From: Lacimicrobium sp. SS2-24
GTDB lineage: Bacteria; Pseudomonadota; Gammaproteobacteria; Enterobacterales; Alteromonadaceae
DNA: 64,000 nt
Assembly: GCF_002201535.1 (NCBI RefSeq)
Contig: NZ_NIWW01000001.1
Location: forward strand, 186,001 to 250,000
Reading direction: 5' to 3'
Shown in pieces: positions 47,056-56,312 of the stretch. The notes below the pieces were generated by a model. That model worked only from the letters and a program-made list of their open reading frames with translations, was not told where the DNA came from and searched no databases. Made by a program: the position numbers and the translations under genes. Position 1 is the first letter of the stretch; each line of letters opens with the position of its first letter.

Positions 47056-47124
47056 CTGGGGCCTTTCAAAGGCCGCAGTAATCAGCGAGAATATGCTCAA
47101 AATCTAGAGAACTCAGTTCTTTAG
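47056..47124. repeat. Two imperfect/perfect dyads upstream of gdhB
   Basis: Dyad A (47056-47078): core GGCCTTT-C-AAAGGCC is perfect and extends to 10 of 11 matches each side. Dyad B (47104-47124): AGAACT-C-AGTTCT is perfect and extends to 9 of 10 each side. Both have a single central C, and their centres are 47 bp apart. Neither is followed by a U run. Confidence 0.55.
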
Positions 47125-47270
47125 CTGCTGATGTCACCAAGCCGGTACGCTTAGCTTAAATGCAACAGCAGTGTTTTAACGCCAAGGTACTCTGAACCTG
47201 TCACATAATAACTGGCACAGCAAACAACCCTGTTGCCTGTGTCGTGAAATCGATGGATAGGACGCTTTGG

Positions 47271-47278
47271 TATACAAT
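47271..47278 (+). promoter_or_regulatory. Putative -10 element of gdhB
   Basis: TATACAAT ends 34 bp before the gdhB ATG, predicting a leader of roughly 28 nt. The -35 is poor (TCGATG at best), so activation by a bound regulator would be expected. Confidence 0.4.
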
Positions 47279-47312
47279 TTGCCCTACAAAGTCTGCATAA
47301 CAAGGTAGAAAA

Positions 47313-50300
47313 ATGACGGTTGATAACCAGCACTCTGTACTTCTGGATAATGTTTACACATTAATTCGCAAGAAAGTGGATAAATCGCAGGCGCAACTGG
47401 TGGAGCAGTTTGCCAGAATTCTTTTTAAAAATATTTCCCGTGATGATTTGGAAAACCGCGTCGATAGCGACCTTTATGGCGCCAGCCTGAGTTTGTGGAA
47501 CGAGTTTTCTGACTACCATGACAGCGAACCTTTTATCCGTGTGTTTAATCCGGAAATTGGCAAGCACGGATGGCAGTCATCGCATACCATCATAGAGATT
47601 ATCACTGAAGATATGCCCTTTCTGGTTGATTCAGTGCGTATGGCCATCAACCGTCTGAGTATTACGGCTCATCTGCTTCTGCACAGCCCCATAGCGGTAA
47701 AACGCGATAAACAGCATCGCGTAGAAAGCCTGTTAGACAGCAAGCAGGAAGGTCACGGCAAGCAGACCATTTTCCTGATTGAGATTGACCGTCAGACCAG
47801 CAAAAAAGCACTACAAGAGATTGAAAAAGAGTTGCACTCTGTACTGGATGAAGTGCAGTTAGCCGTATCCGACTGGATGCCAATGAAAGCGCAGCTCAAG
47901 GACATTATTGCTAATTATGACAAGCAACCCTGTCCTGCGGGAGAAGAAGCACAAAAGCAGACCCACGCTTTCTTGCGCTGGATCAGCAATGAAAACTTCA
48001 CCCTGATGGGGTATCGCCATTATCAGGCGAAAGCGATTGAAGGTGATTACCGCTGGATCGCAGACAATGATTCCAGTCTGGGACTGATGAAAAACTCTGT
48101 GAGCAACAGAGAGCGGCTACTTTCTAAGCTACCGGTTTCCGCACAACAGGAAACCCTCAGTGATAATCCGTTGATTCTGACGAAAACCAATTCGAAATCA
48201 CGGGTTCATCGCCCAGCCTATATGGACTATATAGGTATTAAGGAGTTTGATAAGCAGGGCAATGTGGTGGGTGAGCACCGCTTTATCGGTTTGTATTCTT
48301 CCGCCTTTTACAATGCCGGTGCATATGAAGTGCCTGTGCTCAAAGATAAAATTGCGCGCATGAGCAATAACTCCGGATTCGATAAGTCTTCTCATGCGTA
48401 CAAAGCGTTTTTGAATATTCTGGAAACCTATCCCCGTGATGAACTGATTCAGGCCAATGAATCTGAGTTGGGTAAAATTGCGCTGGGTATTTTTCAGATG
48501 CAGGAGCGAGGCATATCGCGCCTGTTTATGCGTCGCGATGTATTCGGTCGCTTCTATTCCTGTATGGTGTTTGTGCCCAGAGAGCGCTACAACACCCAAT
48601 TGCGTAAAGAAACACAGGCCTTACTGCAGAAATCCTTTAACAGTAATCAGGACGTAGAATTTACCACCTATTTTTCTGAATCTGTTTATGCCCGTACCCA
48701 TTACATCGTCAGGGTGAAGAATAACAATGTGGAAATCAATGTGAAGGAAATTGAGAAAAATATCATTGAACTGAGCAAACGCTGGGAAGATAAACTCAGC
48801 AGTGCCCTGAGAAGCACCTATGGTGAAGCCCGTGGCAAGCAATTAGATGAAAAATATCTGAGCGCCTTTCCCCGCAGTTACAAAGAACACAATCTGCCTA
48901 CCACGACGGTAGTGGATATTGAAAAAATTGAGAGTCTGACCGATACCCACACGCTGGATATGTTGTTCTATCGGCCGCAGGAAGAGTCGGCTGACAGTGA
49001 GGCAGTGAAACTGAAACTGTTCCATCGTAATCAGCCTATTCATCTGTCCGCTGTGCTCCCGATGCTTGAGCACTTTGGTTTGCGGGTGATTGACGAGAGT
49101 CCATATCAGGTCAAGGCCAGTGATGGCAGCGTAAACTGGATCATGGATTTTTCCATGTTACACACGGCCAGCAATAAAATGAGCCTTGAGCAGGCCCAGG
49201 AGCTGTTCCAGGACGCGTTCTCCAAGGTTTGGTATCAGCAACTCGAGGATGATGCGTTCAACCGGTTGGTTCTTGGAGCCGGTTTACCTGGCAGAAAAGT
49301 AACCATTCTGCGGGCCTATGCGAAATACATGCGCCAGACGGGCAGTTCCTTCAGTAAAAACTACATCGCGCGAACGCTGGATGCCTATCCGGGGATCGCG
49401 ACCTTGCTGGTCAACCTGTTTGAACAACGTTTTGACCCAAAAGTTAAGCGGTCTGAGAAGAAAGAAGAGGCCCTACTGGCCAAGGTTAAGGAAAGTCTGG
49501 ACAACGTTTCAAATCTTGATGATGACCGGATTATCCGTCGTTATCTGGATATGATCATGGCCACACTCAGAACCAACTTCTACCAGTTGGATGAACAAGG
49601 TAATGACAAGTCCTATATTTCCTTCAAATTGCTCCCTGAGCTGATCCCGGAAATGCCATTGCCGCTACCCAAGTTCGAAATTTTTGTGTATTCGCCAAGA
49701 GTTGAAGGGGTGCACTTGCGCGGCGGTAAAGTCGCCCGTGGTGGTCTGCGCTGGTCTGACCGACAAGAAGATTTCCGTACCGAAGTGTTGGGGCTGGTGA
49801 AGGCGCAACAGGTAAAAAATACGGTGATTGTGCCGGTGGGCGCCAAAGGCGGATTTGTATGTAAAAACCTGCCAGTTGGTGAGGGACGCCAGGCGATCTT
49901 TGAAGAGGGCAAGGCCTGTTACAAGATTTTCATTCGTTCTTTGCTCGATATTACCGACAACATTGTTCAGGGCGAAGTGGTGCACCCGAAAGACGTGGCA
50001 AGACTGGATGAGGATGACCCCTATCTGGTTGTTGCTGCGGACAAAGGTACGGCAACCTTTTCTGACATTGCCAATGGCATTGCTGAGGAATACAACTTCT
50101 GGCTGGGGGATGCATTTGCCTCAGGTGGCAGTGTGGGCTACGACCATAAAGGTATGGGAATTACGGCCCGTGGTGCGTGGGAATCCGTTAAGCGCCATTT
50201 CCTGGAAATGGGCATCAACTGTCAGACCACAGATTTCACCTGTGTGGGTATCGGTGATATGGCGGGCGATGTGTTCGGTAACGGCATGTTGTTATCCAAA

Positions 50301-52139
50301 CATATCCGTCTGGTTGCCGCCTTTAACCACATGCATATTTTCTTCGACCCCAACCCGGATGCCGCCAGTACTTATAAAGAGCGTGAGCGTTTATTTAAAG
50401 ATCCGTCTTTGAACTGGGCCGATTATGACACGTCACTGATTTCTAAAGGCGGTGGTGTGTTCTCGCGCGCGGATAAATCCATCAAACTTTCTCCTGAAAT
50501 GAAGAAGTGGCTGGGTACCAAGCAACTGACCATGACGCCTAACGAGCTGATTAAAAACATCCTGCAAATGGAAGTGGATCTGCTCTGGAACGGCGGTATC
50601 GGCACCTACATGAAGGGCTCAAAAGAAACCCATGCCGATGTGGGGGATCGCGCCAATGATGACTTGCGTGTCAACGGTAAGCAGGTTAAAGCCAAAGTCA
50701 TCGGTGAGGGTGGCAACTTAGGTTTCACTCAGTTAGGCCGTATTGAATATTGTGCGAATGGCGGGCGCATGAACACCGACTTTATTGATAACGTGGGTGG
50801 CGTGGACTGTTCGGATAATGAAGTGAACATCAAGATCCTGCTCAATACGCTGGTGCAGGACGGAGAGTTAACCATCAAGCAGCGCAATAAGCTGCTCTAT
50901 GATATGACCGATGACGTAGCACAGATAGTGCTTCAGGATTGTAAGCGTCAGACTCAGTCAATTTCCATTGATGAGTTAGGTGGTGGTGACAGGCTTAAAG
51001 AGCAACTGCGATTTATCCATGGTCTGGAGCGCGAGGGTAATCTGAATCGCGAACTGGAATTTATTCCATCCGATGATGAATTGTCAGAGCGCCAGGCGTC
51101 TGCAAAAGGCCTGACTCGTCCGGAAATGTCGGTGTTGCTGGCATATGGCAAAATGGGTCTGAAAGAGAAGCTGAATATTCCTGAGGTGACGGATAATCCC
51201 TATCACGCTAAGTTGCTGATCAGCGCCTTTCCGAAACCCTTGCAGGAACGGTTTGCCGAGCAGATGACTCAGCATCCACTTAGGGCAGAGATCATTGCCA
51301 CTAAGCTGACCAATAACATGCTCAATGATATGGGACTGAACTTTGCGTTCCGCCTTCAGGAAGAGACTGGTGCCAGCATCTCAGAAGTGGTTAATGCCTA
51401 CTCGGTGGTGAAGGGTATTTTCGGTATGGAGCGCCTGTGGCGTGATATTGAAAAACTCGAAGATAAAATCAGCAGTGAACTGGTACTGAGCATGCTCGAT
51501 GATATGCGCCGCACCTTACGTCGTGCTTCACGCTGGTATCTTCGTCATGGCAACAAATCTCTGGCCATTGACGAGGCTGTTGAATCATACCGTGACACCT
51601 TTGCGGATCTGAGCAAAAACCTGCAGCATTATCTGGTGGAAGAGGAGTATCAGGAGCTTGAATCCAAAGCGCTGAAACTGACTAAGGGCGGTGTTCCCGA
51701 TGATATCGCGTATCAGGTGGGCAGTCTGAGTAACTTGTTCTCCTGTCTTGATTTGGCGCAGATTGCCAGGAACGAGAACAAACCGGTTTCCCTGGTGGCG
51801 AGCCTTTATTACCGTTTGGGTAATAAGCTGCAACTGCACTGGTTCCTGGATCAAATCAACCGTCAGTCTGTCAGCAATCATTGGCAGGCTCTGGCAAGGG
51901 CCTCTTACCGTGAAGAATTGGACTGGCAGCAACGGGCGATTACCTCGGTGTTGTTGAAGTTCGAACCGGATAACAAAGATGCTCAGGCCATCCTGGATAA
52001 CTGGATGGAAGCACATAAAGTGCTGCTGGAGCGCTGGTACCATATGATGTCTGAATTCAAGACCAGTACCACACATGAATTTGCAAAATTCTCGGTGGCC
52101 TTAAGAGAGCTTATGTTGCTTAGTCTGAATTGCGCCTAA
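47313..52139 (+). CDS. gdhB: NAD-specific glutamate dehydrogenase, large (180-kDa) class
   Basis: 1608 residues, the size of the GdhB/GDH2 large class. The N-terminal half (about 1-700) contains ACT-like regulatory domains. The catalytic part starts near SPRVEGVHLRGGKVARGGLRWSDR, with the lysine segment VPVGAKGGFVCK, then the Rossmann region VGIGDMAGDVFGNGML and VIGEGGNLGFTQLGRIEY. It oxidises glutamate to 2-oxoglutarate with NAD+, usually for catabolism. AAGG precedes the ATG. Transcribed alone, closed by a strong terminator. Confidence 0.96.
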   Translation: MTVDNQHSVLLDNVYTLIRKKVDKSQAQLVEQFARILFKNISRDDLENRVDSDLYGASLSLWNEFSDYHDSEPFIRVFNPEIGKHGWQSSHTIIEIITEDMPFLVDSVRMAINRLSITAHLLLHSPIAVKRDKQHRVESLLDSKQEGHGKQTIFLIEIDRQTSKKALQEIEKELHSVLDEVQLAVSDWMPMKAQLKDIIANYDKQPCPAGEEAQKQTHAFLRWISNENFTLMGYRHYQAKAIEGDYRWIADNDSSLGLMKNSVSNRERLLSKLPVSAQQETLSDNPLILTKTNSKSRVHRPAYMDYIGIKEFDKQGNVVGEHRFIGLYSSAFYNAGAYEVPVLKDKIARMSNNSGFDKSSHAYKAFLNILETYPRDELIQANESELGKIALGIFQMQERGISRLFMRRDVFGRFYSCMVFVPRERYNTQLRKETQALLQKSFNSNQDVEFTTYFSESVYARTHYIVRVKNNNVEINVKEIEKNIIELSKRWEDKLSSALRSTYGEARGKQLDEKYLSAFPRSYKEHNLPTTTVVDIEKIESLTDTHTLDMLFYRPQEESADSEAVKLKLFHRNQPIHLSAVLPMLEHFGLRVIDESPYQVKASDGSVNWIMDFSMLHTASNKMSLEQAQELFQDAFSKVWYQQLEDDAFNRLVLGAGLPGRKVTILRAYAKYMRQTGSSFSKNYIARTLDAYPGIATLLVNLFEQRFDPKVKRSEKKEEALLAKVKESLDNVSNLDDDRIIRRYLDMIMATLRTNFYQLDEQGNDKSYISFKLLPELIPEMPLPLPKFEIFVYSPRVEGVHLRGGKVARGGLRWSDRQEDFRTEVLGLVKAQQVKNTVIVPVGAKGGFVCKNLPVGEGRQAIFEEGKACYKIFIRSLLDITDNIVQGEVVHPKDVARLDEDDPYLVVAADKGTATFSDIANGIAEEYNFWLGDAFASGGSVGYDHKGMGITARGAWESVKRHFLEMGINCQTTDFTCVGIGDMAGDVFGNGMLLSKHIRLVAAFNHMHIFFDPNPDAASTYKERERLFKDPSLNWADYDTSLISKGGGVFSRADKSIKLSPEMKKWLGTKQLTMTPNELIKNILQMEVDLLWNGGIGTYMKGSKETHADVGDRANDDLRVNGKQVKAKVIGEGGNLGFTQLGRIEYCANGGRMNTDFIDNVGGVDCSDNEVNIKILLNTLVQDGELTIKQRNKLLYDMTDDVAQIVLQDCKRQTQSISIDELGGGDRLKEQLRFIHGLEREGNLNRELEFIPSDDELSERQASAKGLTRPEMSVLLAYGKMGLKEKLNIPEVTDNPYHAKLLISAFPKPLQERFAEQMTQHPLRAEIIATKLTNNMLNDMGLNFAFRLQEETGASISEVVNAYSVVKGIFGMERLWRDIEKLEDKISSELVLSMLDDMRRTLRRASRWYLRHGNKSLAIDEAVESYRDTFADLSKNLQHYLVEEEYQELESKALKLTKGGVPDDIAYQVGSLSNLFSCLDLAQIARNENKPVSLVASLYYRLGNKLQLHWFLDQINRQSVSNHWQALARASYREELDWQQRAITSVLLKFEPDNKDAQAILDNWMEAHKVLLERWYHMMSEFKTSTTHEFAKFSVALRELMLLSLNCA

Positions 52140-52166
52140 GCATCGATTGAGATTTTGTATATAATG

Positions 52167-52191
52167 CCCCGGTTTTACCGGGGTTTTTTTT
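52167..52191 (+). terminator. Rho-independent terminator after gdhB
   Basis: Perfect 7-bp stem CCCCGGT / ACCGGGG with loop TTT followed by eight T. Confidence 0.93.
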
Positions 52192-52247
52192 ATCCGTAAG
52201 AGCCCACTACGCGGTATTGTTTATTTTTCGGCGAGGAGCCAGTGCCC

Positions 52248-53255
52248 ATGTATGCCTTTTTCAGAGATCTGTTGTTTAGCCTGGACGCGGAGCGTTCCCA
52301 TGATCTGAGTATGGGATTTTTAAAACACAGTCAACACACCTTATTTAAGGGCATCTATTCACAGAAGTTGCCACCTAAACCCGTTCAGCTTCTGGGCATG
52401 AACTTTCCTAATCCTGTGGGACTGGCCGCAGGCTTAGACAAAAATGGAGAGTGCATTGACGCGTTTGCTGCCATGGGCTTTGGTTTTATCGAAATCGGTA
52501 CCGTGACACCGCGCCCTCAGCCGGGCAATGATAAACCCCGGTTGTTTCGCCTGCCTCAGTCACAAGCCATTATCAATCGTATGGGCTTCAATAACAAAGG
52601 TGTGGATTATCTGGTTGAGCAGGTGAAACAGGCCGAGTATCAGGGCGTGTTGGGTATCAATATTGGCAAAAATAAAACCACGCCGGAAGAAAACGCGCTG
52701 GATGATTATGTCGCCTGTTTGCACAAAGTCTATGCCCATGCCAGTTATATCACCATCAATATTTCTTCACCGAATACGCCAGGACTGCGCAATCTGCAGT
52801 ATGGCGAAGCGCTGGATTCGTTGCTACGTGGACTGAAATTACAACAACAACAGTTAGCCCAGCGGCATGGTAAGTACGTGCCTATCCTGGTGAAGATAGC
52901 GCCGGATCTCAGCGATGAAGAATTAGAGGATATCGCGCGTTCTCTCATGCAAAGCGGCATGGATGGTGTCATTGCCACGAATACCACCCTGAGCCGTGAA
53001 AAAGTGCAAGGACAAGAGCATGCCGAGGAGAGTGGGGGACTCAGTGGTGAACCACTGACGGATCAGAGCCAGGCGATCGTGATCAAGCTTAAATCGGCTC
53101 TGCAAGGCAGCATGCCCATTATTGGTGTCGGTGGCATCCATTCAGCCGAGACGGCCAAAGCGAGGTTAGAGGCGGGATCGGATTTGATCCAGATATACTC
53201 CTCATTGATCTATCAGGGGCCTAAGTTGATCGCAAAGATCCTCAAAGGCTTATAA
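52248..53255 (+). CDS. pyrD: Dihydroorotate dehydrogenase (quinone), class 2
   Basis: 335 residues from the ATG at 52248, which matches the E. coli start (MYxxF) and has GAGGAG upstream; a GTG two codons earlier is less likely. The N-terminal helices for membrane and quinone contact precede the FMN barrel. Signatures are [46 protein letters not shown] with the catalytic Ser, and IGVGGI. It oxidises dihydroorotate in pyrimidine synthesis. Followed by zapC and rlmL as in E. coli. Confidence 0.97.
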   Translation: MYAFFRDLLFSLDAERSHDLSMGFLKHSQHTLFKGIYSQKLPPKPVQLLGMNFPNPVGLAAGLDKNGECIDAFAAMGFGFIEIGTVTPRPQPGNDKPRLFRLPQSQAIINRMGFNNKGVDYLVEQVKQAEYQGVLGINIGKNKTTPEENALDDYVACLHKVYAHASYITINISSPNTPGLRNLQYGEALDSLLRGLKLQQQQLAQRHGKYVPILVKIAPDLSDEELEDIARSLMQSGMDGVIATNTTLSREKVQGQEHAEESGGLSGEPLTDQSQAIVIKLKSALQGSMPIIGVGGIHSAETAKARLEAGSDLIQIYSSLIYQGPKLIAKILKGL

Positions 53256-53359
53256 AGATCTTGCTGCGATCCTGACTGACTATCAAAAAAAATTATTAAT
53301 GATAATAAGTGCTTAGGTGTATCGTCAGGATAAATAAGAACAAGCGCAGGAGGCTCATC

Positions 53360-53887
53360 ATGTTGCAACCCGATACAGACTGGCAATGGTTTTACGATAC
53401 GCAACACGGGTGTTTATCGCTGTCTATGGGTGAGATGCAGTTTACTACGCCATACACGTACAAAGCGCTGAATCGGGCACCGGTCAATCCGGCGCCTTTT
53501 GACTTGCAGGATTTAGAACATTATGCCGATGTCGCTAATGAACTGGAGCAATGCAGTCTGTCCTACAGCGCCGCTCAGCGAACACAGATAGCGCTGAATA
53601 CCTGTGCTGCGCTGCGTTATCATAAGCCGCTCATGCCCAAAAGCTGGTTTTTCAATCGCGTCGCACAATCCGGCCATTTTCATCGTCTTGCCTACTTAAG
53701 TACCTCTGCAGCAGAGGTCAGAGTATGGGTGGTGGAAGACAAGCAGAGTAGTTGTTTGTGCATGCTGTTGGATCCACAGCTTGAGCTTCAGCCAGGCAAA
53801 ACACTGAAACAATTTGAACTGATTCGGGTGACTCCGGACTGTCTGTTACCCTGCATGGAAACGTCTTTTCAGCTTAAACGCGCCTGA
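53360..53887 (+). CDS. zapC: Cell division protein ZapC
   Basis: 175 residues from the ATG at 53360, preceded by an excellent GCAGGAGG; the frame is open upstream from 53309 but the ZapC N-terminus (DxxWxWxYD) starts here as PDTDWQWFYD. Other matches are CAALRYHKPLMPKSWFFN and the C-terminal strands. ZapC binds FtsZ and promotes bundling at the Z ring. Location between pyrD and rlmL supports the call. Confidence 0.9.
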   Translation: MLQPDTDWQWFYDTQHGCLSLSMGEMQFTTPYTYKALNRAPVNPAPFDLQDLEHYADVANELEQCSLSYSAAQRTQIALNTCAALRYHKPLMPKSWFFNRVAQSGHFHRLAYLSTSAAEVRVWVVEDKQSSCLCMLLDPQLELQPGKTLKQFELIRVTPDCLLPCMETSFQLKRA

Positions 53888-53948
53888 AAAACTGCCTAAA
53901 GCCGTCACGGAACCATGGGTATACATGGATTGGTGCTGGCATTTCCCT

Positions 53949-53954
53949 TATAAT
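53949..53954 (+). promoter_or_regulatory. Putative -10 of rlmL
   Basis: An exact TATAAT lies 29 bp before the rlmL ATG. No good -35 stands at 17 bp, so the assignment is moderate. Confidence 0.4.
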
Positions 53955-53983
53955 CCCCGCCTTTGAAATTTAACGGCCAGTCT

Positions 53984-56092
53984 ATGCACGCTTTTCTGAT
54001 AACCACATCCAAGGGGCTGGATGATCTGCTGATGCAGGAGATCGCAACGCTGTGCCCCGAACTCAGCCTAAAATCCAAGCCTGGGCAGGTGTTGTTTGAA
54101 GGAGAGTTAGAGGATGCCTACCGGATTTGTTTGTGGTCCAGGCTGGCCAATCGGGTTCTGTTGTGCCTGGCAGAGGGCGACGTTAACGATGCAGAACAGT
54201 TGTATCAGATAGCGAGTAGTGTCAACTGGTCCTTGCAAATGGACGTGACGCAACAATTTGTGGTGGATTTTATCGGAACCAACCGGGCTATCAACAACAG
54301 CCAGTTCGGGGCCGTTAAAGTTAAAGATGCCATTGTTGACCAGTTTCAGGAACTCTATGAACGTCGCCCCAATGTAAGTAAAGACAACCCGCATCTGCGT
54401 ATCCAGTGCCGCTTGTGGCGCCAGCATCTGGGCATCTATTTGGACCTCAGTGGACACAGTTTACATCAGCGCCATTATCGTCTTAAAGCAGGGGATGCGC
54501 CGGTTAAAGAGCATATCGCTGCGGCCATGCTGTATCGCAGTGGTTGGGCTAATGACAGCGCCAAGACATTGGCCGACCCGATGTGTGGAGCCGGCACGGT
54601 AGCGATCGAGGCCGCATTGATTGCAAGCAATGTTGCGCCGGGCTTGTCTCGCCAACAGTGGGGTTTTAGTCACTGGAAAAAACACCAACCAGCGCTTTGG
54701 CAAAGCTTGTTGGACGAAGCGGAATCACAACAGCGCCCTTGTAGTTGTGCCATTTTTGCAAATGATATTGATCGCAACATGGTGACGCTGGCTAAACAGA
54801 ATGCGTCGGCCGCAGGTGTTGCCCATGACATCATCTTTTCCAACCAAGATGCGCTGAGCTGGCGTTGCGATACACAGCAGCCAGGCTACATCGTATCAAA
54901 TCCACCCTACGGCGAGAGGCTTGGTGAGCTGACTCAGTTGCTCGGGTTGTTTGCCCAGTGGGGGCTGCACCTGAAACAAGATTTCAAGGGCTGGAAACTC
55001 TCATTGCTCACGTCTAACCGTGATTTACTGCGTCAGATGAAATTGATGGCTGCCAAGGCATATCAGTTATACAACGGTAAGCTCGCCTGTCAGTTAGTGA
55101 ATTTTCAGTTGGATGAACAAAACTGCGAGATTCGCGAGCAGGCCCCGCCGGGTAGTGACTTTGCAAACAGGCTGAAGAAGAACCTGCATCGGTTGAAAGG
55201 GTGGCTGAAACAGTTAGATAGCAATTGCTATCGTATCTACGATGCGGATTTACCAGAATATAATCTGGCCATCGATATCTACGCTGACTGGGTTGTGGTG
55301 CAGGAGTATGCGGCACCTAAAGACATACCCGAAAGCAAAACCCGCAAGCGTCTTATGGATGCGCTGATGCAGCTTCCTTCGGTACTGGATATTGATAATG
55401 AAAAGGTGGTGCTGAAGGTTCGTCAGCAGCAAAAAGGCAAAGAACAGTATCAGAAGCTGGCAACCGAAAAAGAGTATATGCAGGTGTGGGAAAACGGTGC
55501 CCGATATTGGGTCAATCTCAAAGATTACCTGGATACCGGCCTGTTTCTCGACCATCGCACTACTCGCGAAATGGTCAAAAAAAGAAGCAAAAACAAAGAT
55601 GTATTGAACCTTTTTGCGTACACCGGGACGGTATCTGTGCAAGCCGCGTTGGGTGGCGCTAAATCAGTGACCACGGTGGATATGTCCAAAACCTATCTGG
55701 AATGGGCGAAGCGTAATTTTGAATTAAACAAACTGAATAACGTTTATCAGTTCCGTTTTTTACAGGAAGACTGTCTGAAGTGGTTGCAGGAGCATCAGGG
55801 GCAGTACGATCTTATTTTCATCGATCCACCTTCCTTTTCAAACTCCAAACGGATGCAGGATACCTGGGATGTGCAGCGTGACCATGTTGCATTATTAGAC
55901 GATGCTAAACGTTGTCTCAAAAAGGGTGGAGAGATCCTGTTCTCAAATAATCTGCGCTCGTTTAAGCTCGATGAACAGGGGCTAAGGGAAAAGGGATTAA
56001 TCGCAGAAAATATCAGTAACCAAACCTTACCGGAAGATTTTAAGCGTAATCCTAAGATTCATCATTGCTGGGTGCTACGTCATGCAGACTAG
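53984..56092 (+). CDS. rlmL: Bifunctional 23S rRNA methyltransferase RlmKL (G2445 N2 / G2069 N7)
   Basis: 702 residues, as in E. coli. Start is the ATG at 53984, giving MHAFLITTSKGLDDLL; the open frame begins at a TTG seven codons earlier. A THUMP domain (about 45-155) precedes the RlmL methyltransferase (DPMCGAGTVAIEA, NPPYGERLGEL), and the C-terminal RlmK methyltransferase has FLDHRTTREM, LNLFAYTGTVSV and DPPSFSNSKRM. The fusion modifies the 23S rRNA. It overlaps the next gene by 11 bp. Confidence 0.96.
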   Translation: MHAFLITTSKGLDDLLMQEIATLCPELSLKSKPGQVLFEGELEDAYRICLWSRLANRVLLCLAEGDVNDAEQLYQIASSVNWSLQMDVTQQFVVDFIGTNRAINNSQFGAVKVKDAIVDQFQELYERRPNVSKDNPHLRIQCRLWRQHLGIYLDLSGHSLHQRHYRLKAGDAPVKEHIAAAMLYRSGWANDSAKTLADPMCGAGTVAIEAALIASNVAPGLSRQQWGFSHWKKHQPALWQSLLDEAESQQRPCSCAIFANDIDRNMVTLAKQNASAAGVAHDIIFSNQDALSWRCDTQQPGYIVSNPPYGERLGELTQLLGLFAQWGLHLKQDFKGWKLSLLTSNRDLLRQMKLMAAKAYQLYNGKLACQLVNFQLDEQNCEIREQAPPGSDFANRLKKNLHRLKGWLKQLDSNCYRIYDADLPEYNLAIDIYADWVVVQEYAAPKDIPESKTRKRLMDALMQLPSVLDIDNEKVVLKVRQQQKGKEQYQKLATEKEYMQVWENGARYWVNLKDYLDTGLFLDHRTTREMVKKRSKNKDVLNLFAYTGTVSVQAALGGAKSVTTVDMSKTYLEWAKRNFELNKLNNVYQFRFLQEDCLKWLQEHQGQYDLIFIDPPSFSNSKRMQDTWDVQRDHVALLDDAKRCLKKGGEILFSNNLRSFKLDEQGLREKGLIAENISNQTLPEDFKRNPKIHHCWVLRHAD

Positions 56093-56312
56093 TGTCACGC
56101 TGTTCAGCACCGAGGGCTGTCACTTATGTGAGCAGGCCAAAGAGATGGTTGAGAAGATCGCTCCGCACATCTCCATGACGGTTAAGGACATTGCTTATGA
56201 TGATGAGCTCTACGAGCAATATCGTTACCACATTCCGGTGCTAAAAACGGCATCCGGGGCAGAGTTGAACTGGCCCTTTGAACCCGCAACACTGAAAGAG
56301 TTTTTGTCTTGA
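56082..56312 (+). CDS. Glutaredoxin family protein (DUF836-type)
   Basis: 76 residues with the redox pair CHLC (FSTEGCHLCEQAKEM, Cys13/Cys16) and a cis-proline in HIPVLK. It overlaps both rlmL and uup, so it is an integral part of this translationally coupled group. It likely reduces protein or glutathione mixed disulfides; the partner is unknown. Confidence 0.85.
   Translation: MQTSVTLFSTEGCHLCEQAKEMVEKIAPHISMTVKDIAYDDELYEQYRYHIPVLKTASGAELNWPFEPATLKEFLS

Larger units (their letters stand above)
46831..47312. other. 482-bp intergenic region upstream of gdhB
   Basis: Holds the terminator of the RND gene (46853-46896), two strong odd-centred dyads (47056-47078 and 47104-47124) and a likely promoter just before gdhB. 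No convincing protein-coding frame; the 60-codon minus-strand frame at 47151-47333 lacks support. Confidence 0.6.

Noticed and set aside
47060-47074. Hairpin GGCCTTT-C-AAAGGCC considered as a terminator
   Set aside because: No U run on either strand after the stem; kept as a dyad only.
49828-50412. 194-codon plus-strand frame inside gdhB
   Set aside because: Out-of-frame shadow of gdhB; the gdhB frame carries the conserved catalytic motifs here.
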